Origin: Larimichthys crocea
Taxonomy: Eukaryota > Chordata > Actinopteri > Sciaenidae
Length of the DNA stretch: 64,000 nt
Assembly (NCBI RefSeq): GCF_000972845.2
Contig: NC_040016.1
Coordinates: forward strand, 20,550,005 to 20,614,004
Direction of reading: 5' to 3'
This document shows positions 47,570 to 58,761 of the stretch, piece after piece. Position numbers and translations under genes: made by a program. The notes beneath the pieces are model-generated. The model saw nothing but the letters and a program-made list of their open reading frames with translations, was not told the DNA's origin and made no database searches. Within the stretch, counting starts at the first letter, position 1; each line of letters starts with the position of its first letter.

Positions 47570-48275
47570 TGTGTGTGTCCACTTTTAGTCTCAGAGAAAT
47601 GTGAGACGCAAGTGTGTGCGTGTGTGTGTGTGTGTACACTCTGTTGGTGTCATGACAGGACATTTGTGTCATTAAGTATGTCCTCAATCAGGGGACAGAC
47701 TCTGAGCTGTGTGTGTGTGTGTGTGTGTGTCAGTGTGTGTCTTGCAGAATATCATAAAGTATGTCCTTTAGTCAAGCAGACTGTGCTTGTGCTGTGTGAG
47801 AGTTGTATTCTGGCCAAATGAGTGTGTGTTCTGTTACGTTTTTATGTGGCCAGTTTGGTATTTATGTGCGTGCAACTGGTATGAATGTGTATGCTTGATT
47901 TGCTCACGTGTGTGTGTGTGTGTGTGTGTTGACCGATAGCAGTGACTTCAGCTTCATTAAATCCGACACCTTTTAATTAAATCCTCCCCCCAAGACATGG
48001 GATAGCTCACAGTGTGTGTGCATGTGTGTGTGTGTGCGTGTGTGAGAGAGAATGCACACACACGTGTGTTTACTTGCAGCTGTTGGATTTAGTATGTGTG
48101 AAAGTCTTCTACTTTCCTGCATATTAATGATGTTAATGTGTGCATGAGGTGTGTCATGTACATGTGTGTTTCCGGCTGGTGTGCGGTTACACGCATGGGT
48201 GAATCTGTCCACTCGCACACTTCATCTGCTTGTGTGTGTGTGTCTGTGTGCGTGCATGCTGTGTGTGTTTGCGGG
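47570..48275. repeat. GT-rich microsatellite region
   Basis: Several (GT)n runs (47612-47635, 47708-47730, 47908-47930 and shorter ones to 48270) are embedded in GT-rich DNA. Paired CVCVCV and HTHTHT frames are artefacts. Confidence 0.85.
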
Positions 48276-48478
48276 GTTGGCTTAATTACTGTTGGACGTA
48301 AAGTGATGGGAATAATTTCATGGCTACAAAGCACAGCGCCGCAAGCTGAGTGACAGAAACAAAGATAGGCGGAGAGTTTAAAACTGTGCCAGTTAATATA
48401 TTATAGTATAGGGTTTGTTGAATACAGGTAATATGATACAGTAAAGTGTACTTAAATTGTGTCCACAAAGAGGCATCT

Positions 48479-49047
48479 GTAAGTCAGTCCCACCAGGATT
48501 TCGCGGGCCTTTTTTTAAATAGTTGAGGCCTAAAATGCCTGATCCGTGAGGTTTTCAAAAAAATTGCGGTGAAAGTTGCGGTGCTTTTTACATTTTTGTT
48601 GTGATTTTGTTGCGGGAGGAAGTGAAAGTTGCGTTAAGTTGCGATTCGACAGTCTCGGAGAGGGCACAGTGAGCACTAAGTCCATGGCCCCGGGAAGCGG
48701 AAAGGCCCGGCGGGCGGGTGCTGTAAAGCTTGCGGAGCCGCGAGCCACCTTCGCCCCCAAGCCTTTCCAAGCCTACCAAGAACCGGTCGCGGCACACCGC
48801 CGTGTAGGAAAAGCACCCAGCGGGGGCCAGCCAGCGCCGGGGAGAGGTCCCACGAGGGGATCCTCCCGCACCGTGCGGCCGTCCCTGATCCACCGAGTTC
48901 AATCTCCGGGCAGACTGCACAGAAGTTGCGGAAAAATCTGGTGATTGGTTAAAACTGCAACACCGCCCTGAATTCACGGGGATTCACTGAAGTTGCGTTG
49001 AAGTTGCAAATCGCAACATCGCGAATTCCTGGAGGGTCTGGTAAGTC
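48479..49047. mobile_element. TIR element carrying a 28S rRNA segment
   Basis: The element (about 48485-49040) begins CAGTCCCACCAGGATTTCGC and ends in the inverted partner of CAGACCCTCCAGGAATTCGC, about 17 of 20 positions matching. It is flanked by GTAAGT(C) at 48479 and 49041. The exact duplication is 6-7 bp; an 8-bp one would need a single mismatch. Subterminal arms are rich in GTTGCG(T/A)TT words in both orientations. The centre (48657-48921) is rRNA-derived. No transposase is present. One end of the family is repeated at 14001-14094. Superfamily uncertain, possibly hAT-like. Confidence 0.75.
48657..48921 (-). pseudogene. 28S rRNA fragment (D2 region) inside a TIR element
   Basis: Read on the minus strand it follows large-subunit rRNA in order: GCAGTCTGCCCGGAG, AACTCGGTGG, GGATCCCCTCGTGGGACC, CGGCGGTGTGCCGCGACCGG, GCTTGGAAAGGCT, GGCGAAGGTGGCTCGC, CGCTTCCCGGGGCC and GTGCTCACTGTGCCCTCTC. 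From recall, the fourth block differs at one base from the human 28S D2 segment. GC content is far above the neighbouring DNA. It is not a functional rRNA gene, since only about 265 nt are present. Open frames over it (48576-48944 and the complement) are artefacts. Confidence 0.85.
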
Positions 49048-49139
49048 GACCTTAAATATGATGTTGTTGGTGCCCTTAAGCATCATTTTTGGTCACGCAC
49101 AGCACTGCAGTCAAGTTAGTGATTCTAAATGTGCTGAGT

Positions 49140-49900
49140 CTGGTTAGAGTTTCAAAATAAAGCTTGCACTACAGTCGTTACTTTGGTTAAGTTTAGGCAA
49201 TACTTGGCTATGTTCTAAGAAAAGATTGTAAGGTACGTGATGTAAATTCAGCAGGTTATGTAAGTTAAACAGTTTTTACAGTAAGTAGGTTTGTATGGAT
49301 ACTTTGGCATGTAGTCAGTTTATTACTTGATGTAGATGGTGGTGTCTGTGACTGTGGTCCAAACAGCTGATCTGCAACATAATACAGTGCTTTGTGCAGT
49401 TCTGAGGATCTTCTTCCTTTGTCCCAATGACAGTCTCACAGTCAAGTCTATGCATTACCCATGTATCTGTTTCTATTGAAAGAAGTTGCTGTAGTTTCTC
49501 ACTGTTGTGAGCATCATAATCAATATATTCTATTCACCACCACTGTTGGAGTGAGGGCAGAAATCTCAGCAATGGATATCTCAAACTGGGCAAGTAAAAC
49601 CAAAGTAGTTAGGACTGCAGTTTCAAAATATGATGCTGCGGATATTTTAGCTATACGGGATTTCTGGATGATTTCTGCTCATGTTGGCAGCAAATTCTGG
49701 TTAGACTTTCAAAATATGCTCATGTTGGCAGCAAATTCTGGTTAGACTTTCAAAATAAAGCTTAGGAAACGGGAACATTTTGGGTAGATTTAGGCACAAA
49801 GTCTACTGAGTTATGTTAAGGAAACACACCTTGTTACATGATGTAACTTAACTAGGTTAAATAAGTTAAATCACGTAGCCTGCATAACTTAAATGAACTC
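49140..49900. repeat. Local repeat region with a 41-bp tandem duplication
   Basis: Bases 49676-49716 and 49717-49757 are perfect tandem copies (41 bp), each starting TGCTCATGTTGGCAGCAAAT. The segment around 49738-49880 also resembles 49140-49270: both have CTGGTTAGA(G/C)TTTCAAAA, TAAAGCTT, a GTTTAGGC/ATTTAGGC word and a TGATGTAA word in the same order. This suggests an old larger duplication or two copies of one dispersed repeat. Confidence 0.7.
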
Positions 49901-50799
49901 AGGTTACAAAAAGTCAGTGAAATTCCTGCGTTTGCTTGGATTTTTCACTCCATTACATGACGGCACATGACTTTACACCCATGACACATGACTTTGCAGC
50001 ACAGCCAACCATTAAGCTACAGAGGTGCATCCACACATGACGCTAGAGGGATACATACAGTGTCCAATTCTGAACCATAGGGCCAAGAAACAAGCAACAG
50101 TGTTTTATACTTGGGAGCTTGGAGTGAGTGAGAATGGGTGGCTTTAATTTTTGAAACTCGAGTACATTTCCATACTAAGTGGACTTTAAATATTTGATGC
50201 AGGCAAAGCTGCTTGTACTTTTGAACTTTCTCCCCTAGTTAAAGTTGCTGACCCGAGGTTGAATGAGCATGGGCTGAATGAGAGACAGATTTGAAGAAAG
50301 AAACCTAACACTGAGAAAAAATAGATTGGCGCAGAGACACAGAGCGACGTCAGAGCGATGAGTATGGATGAAGAGAGAGCTGGAGAAGGGGATGATGGAG
50401 AGCAGTGGGTGTAGAGCCTCTTAGCCATCAGCATGAAAGCAGCTTTGCCACTTGTTTGGGGAGCCAGATCTCTAAATAGCTAAACATCATCTGTGACATC
50501 ATGACACCAAGGGCTAACATGCACTTAAATATCTAAAATTAGGGCGCAGAATGGGATCTGTTTTTGCTCTGCAGCCTTCAGATGGAGCTGAGGTAGAAGT
50601 GCTTCTTATATTGAACACCTGCTGAGATTTATTTCCATCTTCCAAAAAGGAAAAAAAAAAGACCCTGCAATCTTCCAATTTCTTGTACTGTGTGTATTCA
50701 AGCATCAGGCATCCTGACATTTGTCAAATAAAATGCAGCTGTTTCAGTTTCACTTGTTTTTAGAAATCATGTGTGCTATCTACCATTAAATTAAAAAGA

Positions 50800-51005
50800 T
50801 GTCCGTCCGCTCTATCATCTATCGATTTTCTGCTGCTTAGCAAGGTCCAAGCTGCAATTGCAGCAGGCTTAATCCAGACATACGTGTTCGCACGCCTGCA
50901 GCAGGATCCTAAGACGTTCCCAGGCAAGATGGCTTATAAAACCCGTCCAGCATACCCGGTTAGGAAGCATCCAGATCGCGGTCCAGAACAGCCGCTTCAG
51001 AGTTG
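50800..51005 (-). pseudogene. LINE 3' fragment, same family as 58762-59490
   Basis: Words such as TTTCTGCTGCTTA, AGACGTTCCCAGGCAAGATGG (in part) and GAAGCATCCAGATC correspond in order to the antisense of the non-LTR retrotransposon whose C-terminal coding part is clearer at 58762-59490. It is highly diverged and has many indels. Confidence 0.45.
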
Positions 51006-51732
51006 AAACCGTGCACACCGCGAGCTCGTGCACTGATGCTCATTCATGCTTTGTGCTGTAAAGGCGTCCTGAAGTTTTAAAGAGCCCTGTAGACTTCCGA
51101 CAGGCCTTTCAGCCACAGCCTCGTTTGTTTATGACAATCAAACTAATGTCTCTGCATTAATGTGCTGTTGATTTATTGTTATGCACCATCAACGCACAAA
51201 GGGGGACTTCTCTCATGGCTGCCGTAATATAGTATGTCCACTGGATCCCATCCAATATATCCACCCACATGTGGAGAGGAAGAGAAAATGACGAGTTTTC
51301 TTCTCTGAACGACTTCCCGACAACATGCAGCCATACCCGGAGAACCGTGAGCAGTGAAAGCTCAATGTAAAGCTCCGGGAAAAGACAGAAATATATTTTA
51401 ATTTGATGAAATATCTCTATCTTTACTAGTTAACATGATTGTCTTTAATCTTTAAAGGCATTAAAAGAATAGTTAAGTCAGTTATATTGCTGCTTATTGC
51501 TTGCTTTTACAGTAAATAACGCGTGTTGCCAAAGTGAAGTGTGTTGTTAGTTTCAGCAGAGCAAAAATGTGTCAGTTTCTCAAAAATATGTAACATTACA
51601 GATGGCGTGTAAACAAGAACTTTAAAAAGAGTGTGTGTGTGTCACCCTCAGGAATCATTTTAAATCCAACATACGAGTATTTTCGTTCTATATCAAATAG
51701 GGTATGAATGATTCAGATGTGCCCTTGAGCAC

Positions 51733-51761
51733 CACACACACACACACACACACACACACAC
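51733..51761 (+). repeat. (CA)14 microsatellite
   Basis: An uninterrupted CA run; a second of similar length lies at 51862-51892. Confidence 0.95.
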
Positions 51762-51861
51762 CAAAACATGCAGTCACGCAAACACTCATGCTCGCTGTAT
51801 GAACTGGATCGTATCTCATGTTAATGTCTTTTGCGTTTATCTCCCAAGACATCAGATGTAA

Positions 51862-51892
<31 letters not shown>
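51862..51892 (+). repeat. (CA)15 microsatellite
   Basis: An uninterrupted CA run about 100 bp after the previous one. Confidence 0.95.
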
Positions 51893-51895
<3 letters not shown>

Positions 51896-52449
51896 TATCT
51901 TGTAGTATCGTGCCTGGCCCCATTAAAGCCGTGTGAAGTATATGTGTTACTGTATGTGTGTGTGCATGTTTGCGTGTGAGGACGTCCAATCACACGTCAC
52001 CATGTCACTTTTACTGATGTGTCTTTCTGTTTGTGCGAGAGCGACTTCTATCCCTTAATGTTTGAGCGCCTGCCTTTTTGTTTGTGGTTGTATGTTGTGC
52101 TGTGTCCATTCGCGTGTGTGTCCATGTCCTTTAACGTTCCAGTGGCCCACATGAGCGATGCAGGCTGTGTGGCTGCATCCGGCTCACTATAAATCACAGC
52201 GACAAACGCCGGATTCATGCGTTGGGGAAAACGGCTTGTTCCCGCTGAAATGTCGGCGCTCTCACCTCCAACTACATATCTCTGTCTGCAGCACAACCTA
52301 CCAACGTCCTTGGAGGACGACATACACAAACACAGGCACACACACACACAGACAGACATCCAGGAACACCCAGGCACAGAAAAGCTCAGTTAACAATGCT
52401 TCTTTTTACATGATTCACACAGAGACAGGCACTCTCCAAGGCAGGTAGG

Positions 52450-53480
52450 GATCTAAATTTGTAGTGCTGTTTTTCTGCTCAAACTTTGGAGTGTTTGCAT
52501 GTTAAGTGCTTTCCAAAGCGTACAGTCATGGTGCAGCCCAACAAAGTGTTAACAGGGAAGTTACTTGAGATGCATAATGCATCACAGAGAGTAACTAATG
52601 GTGTTGGACTGACTCATGATGTATTCCATGTCCTTACACCTAAATGACAGAATAGGGCATCGCCGTTTAACAATGTTCACCTGATTATCACCAGGGAGGA
52701 CCCATAGAAATGTCACTAAAAGCATTCGTTTGCCTCCAGGCTACCTCTGCCTCTGCTTCCTCTATGGTTAAGGGCTAGTTTGATGTAAAACTCAAACACT
52801 CTGCACAGCCAACCATCTACTACAAACTCCCAAAGAGGTTTTGTGGCGATTATCATATCACATAACTTGTGGTTTTTCTATCCGAGAGAGGGTACGCTCA
52901 AAAAACCTGAACAGAACATGACCAATTTGTGCCATCTGGACGGAGTTTCCACCTTTTTGCAACGGCATCCATACAGACTGAAGCTGGACAGACGATGTAC
53001 TGATTTGGCCTGACGTGGACCCTCAAATTGGTCGCCATCGACTAATTTAGACTTAGGCTTTTTGTGTTTATGTCCAGTGTTAGGATAAGAATTCAGGTTC
53101 TGGCCAAGCTTCTGAAAGCCAGATTAAAATGTGCCGTGTCTTTTCCAACTCTTACAAACTATAAAGTCAAACACAGCTTTTCTACCACCATTCTTAGAGA
53201 ATCTACGTCTACGACAAGACACTGACGGCTTGAGTGTATTTTAACTTTTCGTTTGATTGCGTGAACCTCTGCGTGCAAAAAAAGATGTTTGTAATCTTTA
53301 ACAGATGTCGATGACAGAAGAAGAAGAAATTTAGTGGAAGGCACGGACGATATTTGCCAGCTTTGACCCTCCACTCTCAGAGGAACTCAGAGATACACAT
53401 TTCATGGCTACCATTCCAAAGGGTTGATACTTTTAACGATAAGATACGTCTTCTTTCTTTAATTTGGTTGTTTGCTGTAA
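52450..53480. other. Unique DNA, no gene seen
   Basis: No repeat family, exon or RNA gene recognised. Confidence 0.45.
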
Positions 53481-53484
53481 CTGT

Positions 53485-53570
53485 TCTGGTTAATGTCCCC
53501 TCGTATGTTGTGTTTGTGTTCTTGCCCTAAATCAAATTTCACCCTCGAGAGACAATAAAGATCTGACTCT
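53485..53570 (+). mobile_element. Probable LINE 3' end
   Basis: CAAATTTCACCCTCGAGAGA followed by CAATAAAGATCTGACTC matches the generic fish LINE tail (AATTTCCCC...GGGACAATAAAG). Shorter and more diverged than the tail at 33785-34026. Confidence 0.4.
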
Positions 53571-54039
53571 GGGATAAGTGGTCAACCTTGCCGGGACCAG
53601 ATTCGTGTCCCAAGACGGGAGGTGAGTCCTGACAATGTGAGTGTGTGAACAGAATTCTGTCTTCTGTCTCTCTCTCTCACACACACACACACTCGTACTC
53701 ATACACACACGCACAGGACATAACAAAGTCAGCTGCAGACAGAGTACTGATGTAGACCTTCATGCTTTACAGCATACTGAATGGGTGTCTGGGTGTTACC
53801 AGGACACTAGTTTGACTGTGTGTGTTCTGCAGTCACTGTGTGGGGACAGAATCTGTTCACACAGTCACACTCTGGGGAATCACCTCCCATCTGGGGACAC
53901 TTTAACTTTAACCGTTACTTTTCTAGTCATGAATATTAAATATTAAAGAGAAATATTCAATCGATATCTCGATTTCCTTTCGGAAAAGTTTCACTGCTTC
54001 AAGAATCCTAACAAGTTTCAGTGAATTCACACAAGTCCT

Positions 54040-54305
54040 TATAAGTGTATCAGCACAGGTGTGTATTTGTGTGTTTCACCGGGCACAGCTGTGACACGGC
54101 TGCCAGAGCTGATGGCGACCGTTCTGGACAACGCTCGCGATTCCGCGGAGAACACACGGTTGGTCTACTTTTGACGGTGGAATGCGTCCAGCTGTGTCGA
54201 GCGGCACAGAACAGATCGAGCCGACAGGAAGTAAAGACACAGAAACTGCAGTCAGTTTTCAAAATAAAAACACCCTGTGCAGACATCTGATCACGAAAAC
54301 AGACT
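54040..54305 (+). mobile_element. Dispersed repeat family E, second copy
   Basis: It shares AAAGACACAGAAACTGCAG, GTTTTCAAAATAAAAACACC and CTGTGCAGAC with the copy at 45640-45990, plus CG-rich upstream words (GCTCGCGATTCCGCGGAG). It directly abuts the family A copy that follows. Confidence 0.5.
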
Positions 54306-54314
54306 AAAAGGAAA

Positions 54315-54640
54315 CTGTGTAATTTTTAGGAGTATTCATTGGCAGCAATGGAATACAATATGTTTTAATTAGTGTGTGATCACCTGTGTATAAGAATTGT
54401 TATGTTTTGTTGTCTTAAATTGAGCCTTTTAAATCTACAGTCCTCGTCCACAGAGTCCATCATGTTAAACGACCATTTCTCTACAGTAGCCCAGAGCAGA
54501 CAACCCAAACACTGATCTAGACATGGCCTTTTGCTTTTAAGGAGTTTTTCTTGCATGCTTGGAAGGAGAGGGTGAGGTGTGGGGAGAGTAATCATTTGGT
54601 TGCAATCTGCAACTCCGCAGCTAGGTGCCACTAAATCATT
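54315..54640 (-). mobile_element. TIR element family A copy
   Basis: On the minus strand it runs from GATTTAGTGGCACCTAGC and GTTGCAGATTGCAACC, through GGGCTACTGTAGAGAAATGG and CATGATGGACTCTGTGGA, to the AATTTTTAGG / ACACAG end. The left terminal 15 bases are lost. The order is the same as in the copies at 5363-5567 and 61391-62478. Non-coding; the 83-codon frame inside is an artefact. Confidence 0.65.
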
Positions 54641-55454
54641 AGAAGCACATGAATCAAAGAAAAATGATCATGTCTTAGCAAGTTAACATAATCTGGCAGG
54701 TAAAGCTCTCTCTTGTTTTTGAAATTCTCCAACCATGCCCGTTGAAATCAAGGCATAAGCCCAGCGACGATTCCGAGAGCGGCTTCCGGAAAATTACCGG
54801 AACCTATTGCAGCTGCGCCCGTGGATTCAAGCAGTTTGCCGACAAGTCATGAAATTGATTTGAAGGTTTTTAACACATAAAAATAATGCATGTTGATGCA
54901 TCTCGCTCCTGTCTAGACTGTTGTACACCTCTTTAGTCCACTAGTATTTCCCTACACCACCAGCAGGCAGCTCTGCTTCCTCAAATTTAGCAGCAAAGTC
55001 ATTAAAAAACACAAAACCCAAATGCCTTTTTAAAATGTCTCCCTGCAGCAGGTGAAACTACAGTAATGCAGATGACTCCTCGTGTTAAAGTCTCGTCTCT
55101 GACAGTTTATATTTATGGAGATATATATATTTGTGTATATATTTTGTGGCGTGAAAATCAGATGAATTTTGTCTAAATTGATGGTGTTTTGTGTTACAAT
55201 GGGAGCCAACTGGAGGTCATGCGGTCTACCCACCTTCTGATTTACCTCTGCGTCACTCATAATATCCTGCTGCTGCAGTGATAATGTCCTTTTCACATCC
55301 TGCTCCCACATTACCAGTTCTGCTTCTGCATTCATTTAATACTACACAGGTGGTTTCACCGTCTCCCTCGTTCGACAAATCCGATTCTGTCTGTCAAGCC
55401 TCAGCTTATAAAATCTAATTCTCCCTCCATCACACAGTTCAGCTGTTACACTGT

Positions 55455-56015
55455 CTGACTGTCTGTGTTTCCTTTCTTTTCATTATTTCCCCCTTTTTGT
55501 TTTCTTTCTATTTATTTCGTTCCTTTCCATTTCTTCCCTTATTTATTTCTTCTGCATTTCGTTTCACTTCCTCTCATCTCTTTTCCTTTGTTTAAATTTG
55601 ACTTTCCTTTTTCTTCTCTTTACTGCCTCTGCATCTTTCCTCTTATTTTCCTTCTTTCTGTCCTTATCTTCATTCCTTTGCTTCTTTCCATCCAATCTTT
55701 CTTTAAATCTTTACATTTTATTCTTGTCTTTTAATTGACTTCTTTTTATTCTTCCATCACAGATCATTTCCTATTTTCTATCCTTTCTCTCCTTCTACTT
55801 TCTTTCTTCGCTTCACATCGTTCCCTTGTCTTTATTCCTAAGTCTTATTTCACTTTTACTTTCCTTTATATCACTTTATTTTATGTCTTCCTAGTTTTTT
55901 CCTTGCTCATTTCCCTTTTACCTGCCTCTGCATCTCCCCTTTCCTTCCTGTCTACCCATGTGTCCACATGTCTATCTTTCTTTCTGCCTGTCTTGCCTCC
56001 TGCCTTCCCTCCCAG
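55455..56015 (+). repeat. Long polypyrimidine tract
   Basis: About 560 bp in which the plus strand is overwhelmingly C and T, built of degenerate TTCC/TTCTTT words. It is a decayed (TTCC)n/(TTTC)n-type low-complexity region with strong strand asymmetry. The Phe/Ser/Leu-rich open frames on the plus strand are artefacts. Such tracts can adopt triplex structures. Confidence 0.8.
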
Positions 56016-56034
56016 GCTGTGCCTGGTTCATTAC

Positions 56035-56180
56035 TCTGCATGCTGCCGTGATGCGATTTCAATGCAAATAGCGAGCAAAACACAAATGTATCAGGTTCTC
56101 TGCACAGAGAGAGAGATGGAAAGAAAGAGATCTGTAGACTGACTGAGCGCGAGGCAGCGAGCGACTTCCATTCTTCTGAT
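56035..56180. promoter_or_regulatory. Possible regulatory element with octamer
   Basis: It contains an exact POU octamer ATGCAAAT (56062-56069) in repeat-free DNA between the polypyrimidine tract and the GT microsatellite. Similar-looking unique sequence resumes at 56290-56440 beyond the microsatellite. Function is inferred only. Confidence 0.22.
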
Positions 56181-56220
56181 TTCCCAAATGGAGAAGCATA
56201 ACCATCTATCACTCCTGCAG

Positions 56221-56223
<3 letters not shown>

Positions 56224-56283
<60 letters not shown>
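56224..56283 (+). repeat. (GT)30 microsatellite
   Basis: An uninterrupted GT run of 60 nt. Confidence 0.95.
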
Positions 56284-56287
<4 letters not shown>

Positions 56288-57704
56288 GGATGTCGTCTCT
56301 CCTGCAGCGAGCGCAGCTGCAAATCACTGTCAATCACATAAAAATCCTGTCTCCAATTTCTATGAAACGCGCACTGATACATTTGCAAGTCTACATATTC
56401 TCACACGTTCATGCGTGCACGCAGACCACCTACATAGGAATTTCAGACTATCTTCTTTGATAGTGGAAGTAATATCTGACTGGTAAATGGAGATTCTCAG
56501 TTCCCGTGGCTCAAAGCGGGACTCCCCGCTGTAATGACTTCACACTAGCAGACGTCACGATATTATCTTTTCATCTTTTTTCCCCCCGTTCTCAGCGTTT
56601 CTGCCGCTCTGCAGGAATTACACATGGTTGCTTTGTGTTTCTTTGACAACTGTCTAATTTAAAGACACTTTATTAACCAGAGAATGTATATTAAAGAGCA
56701 AAAATAGTTACAATAACAGGCGGACTAGCGTTGCCCAGCGCCAGTCCATCTTATCTTTACTTGCATGATCAACAATGATCATTCCCGACTGATACAAATA
56801 ATTGATTAGCAGCTAATTATGATTTTTGTTGAATGTCTTATTCATTTAAAAAAAAGTACATTAGATGAGTTCTGAATACTTCATTAAATGCTTCATTCTA
56901 TGGTGGGAAGGATTTCAGTCACTTCTCAGTGAATTCTTCAAGTTCAAAATTGGACGTATAGTTCATATTTATGGAAAATATTGATGTCAAATTGATAAGA
57001 CTGTTGACATCAGTTATCATGTGTTTCCATGATACTGTGGTTATATTTTCCTTGGGCAGTGCAGACAACTCTAGTTTAATTCAAACTAATATGTTTCTCT
57101 TTAATGTACAGAAACATTAGGTAACTGCTGAAGTATATTAAGGTTGTTGCTGATAGTTATTGGTTTGATTAATGGTTGTGTATTGATTACTGACAGTGAC
57201 TGATCGGGCTAATTATCAGCTAATCATATTCAGTTTCTAACGGCAGTTTGCACTAAATGGACTTGTAGAGATATGTTCATCTTTGTGGTGCAAAGAATGT
57301 TACAATCTAAGACAGATGACGACCATTAATATAACGTTAATATTAGAAACAGAGTGATGCATGTAGTTAGCGCTTTTATTCTCTCTATCAGCATTCATTG
57401 ATTGGCTCTCGTCCAGACCAATTACTTGGTTGGAACTAACTGTTGTATATTTTTACTTTCAAATGATTATTCACTGATTCTGCGAAAGGATCCCCCTAAA
57501 CACTGACTATTTAAAGCTGGCAGGAGTCTGCAGGAACATATCTGAACTGACAGTTGACAGTAAAGTAGTCCAACCTCAGTTTCTTCACTAACTCTTGCGT
57601 TGAAGTCTTGTTGTTAACCCAGGAACAGCCAGGAGACCCTTACCAATGGAGGTCAGGCTGTGATTGGACTCATAAAGGTACGCGAGTTCATAAATTTAGA
57701 TTGA

Positions 57705-57960
57705 TTCTGAAATGATACTCAAGCCAATGAAGGTGGTCATCCTTTAGGTTGAATAAGGTTCTTGCTGCCACATTTCAGACAAAGTCCACCCTTGTGTAAG
57801 AGAACTCTCATTCAAGCTCGAATAAACTGAGTTACAATAGTCCAGAGAACATAAGGCCACGTATAACGTATTCCAGGGCAGCCGAGAATGTAGGGCAGGA
57901 CTGTACCACCCCAGAGGCTGCACTCTTTCAGTATTTAGGTTTATAAAACCCAAATAACAA
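57705..57960 (-). pseudogene. L2/CR1-like LINE reverse transcriptase fragment
   Basis: The minus-strand frame reads LDYCNSVYSSLNESSLT. After a frameshift it reads RVDFV-stop-NVAARTLFNL, then DDHLHWLEY. This is the well-conserved LDYCNSL...LQ-x-VQNAAAR...H-x(n)-LHWLP block near the C-terminus of fish LINE reverse transcriptases. It is broken by at least one frameshift and a stop. No 3' tail is visible. Confidence 0.75.
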
Positions 57961-58214
57961 TGAACTTGAAGTCAAAGAATACAATCTCAAAGGGGTTTAT
58001 AATATGTACAGCGTGAACTAAAAACTTAAGGTGCCCTTGATTAAGGCATGCAAAGCAGAAGCAGCGCTGGAAGTTCCCATGTGGTGTGAATAAACGGAAC
58101 TGATTGAAACAGATTAAATGTTTGTTTCCTTTCCTGTTTCACCACGCTGAATGTCGCTTGAACGTCGCTTTGTTCAAATGTAAAAAAAAAACTTGATCAC
58201 TTGTCGCTGCCGCT

Positions 58215-58430
58215 ACCTGAAAAAGGAAATGAAGGCAAATGAGATTTTTCAAGCAATTTGCAAAGTATTATACCACGGCAGAATGCCATGTATGTCTCCG
58301 GGGAGAACGGTTGTTTTCGAGTGCAGGTGGAGTGCTGGATTTCATTATGAATTACTTTAGCAGCTCCTCGGGCTCTGACTTGCACAGAGAGAACTGGGTG
58401 TTCGACTTCTTCAATTAGAGGTATTTCTGC
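58215..58430. promoter_or_regulatory. Possible conserved non-coding element
   Basis: A repeat-free block with an E-box (CAGGTG at 58324-58329), CATTATGAATTAC and TCTTCAATTAGAG close together. Composition is balanced. No coding support. Confidence 0.22.
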
Positions 58431-58761
58431 TGTTAATCTTTTTCTTCACTGATTGCTTTCTTGCATTTCTTTGTAGTCTTAGTGTAATTTGTCAGGAGGA
58501 ACGGTGTAAGTCTGAGAAGAGTGTGGACATAAATTGACGGGGAGTAAGTAGAACCCAAAGAAAAAGGAAGGAAAATAATAATATCTCATATTTTTCTGGT
58601 ACGCTTAAAGTTTGGAGAAAAGTTTGTTCAATTTTTCATTTTCAGCTAAAAATTAAATAAAACAGAAAAACAGAAGACGTGTTGGCATCAAGATATGCTC
58701 CGCATTCCCCTTTAAGACCTCCTGTACACTGTTGTTTCAGTTTGAAATGTATCCACTATAT

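Noticed and set aside
48576..48944. 122-codon and 129-codon frames on opposite strands
   Set aside because: Both are produced by the GC-rich 28S rRNA fragment, which lacks stops by composition.
55465..56142. Two consecutive Phe/Leu/Ser-rich frames suggesting membrane proteins
   Set aside because: Artefacts of the polypyrimidine tract.
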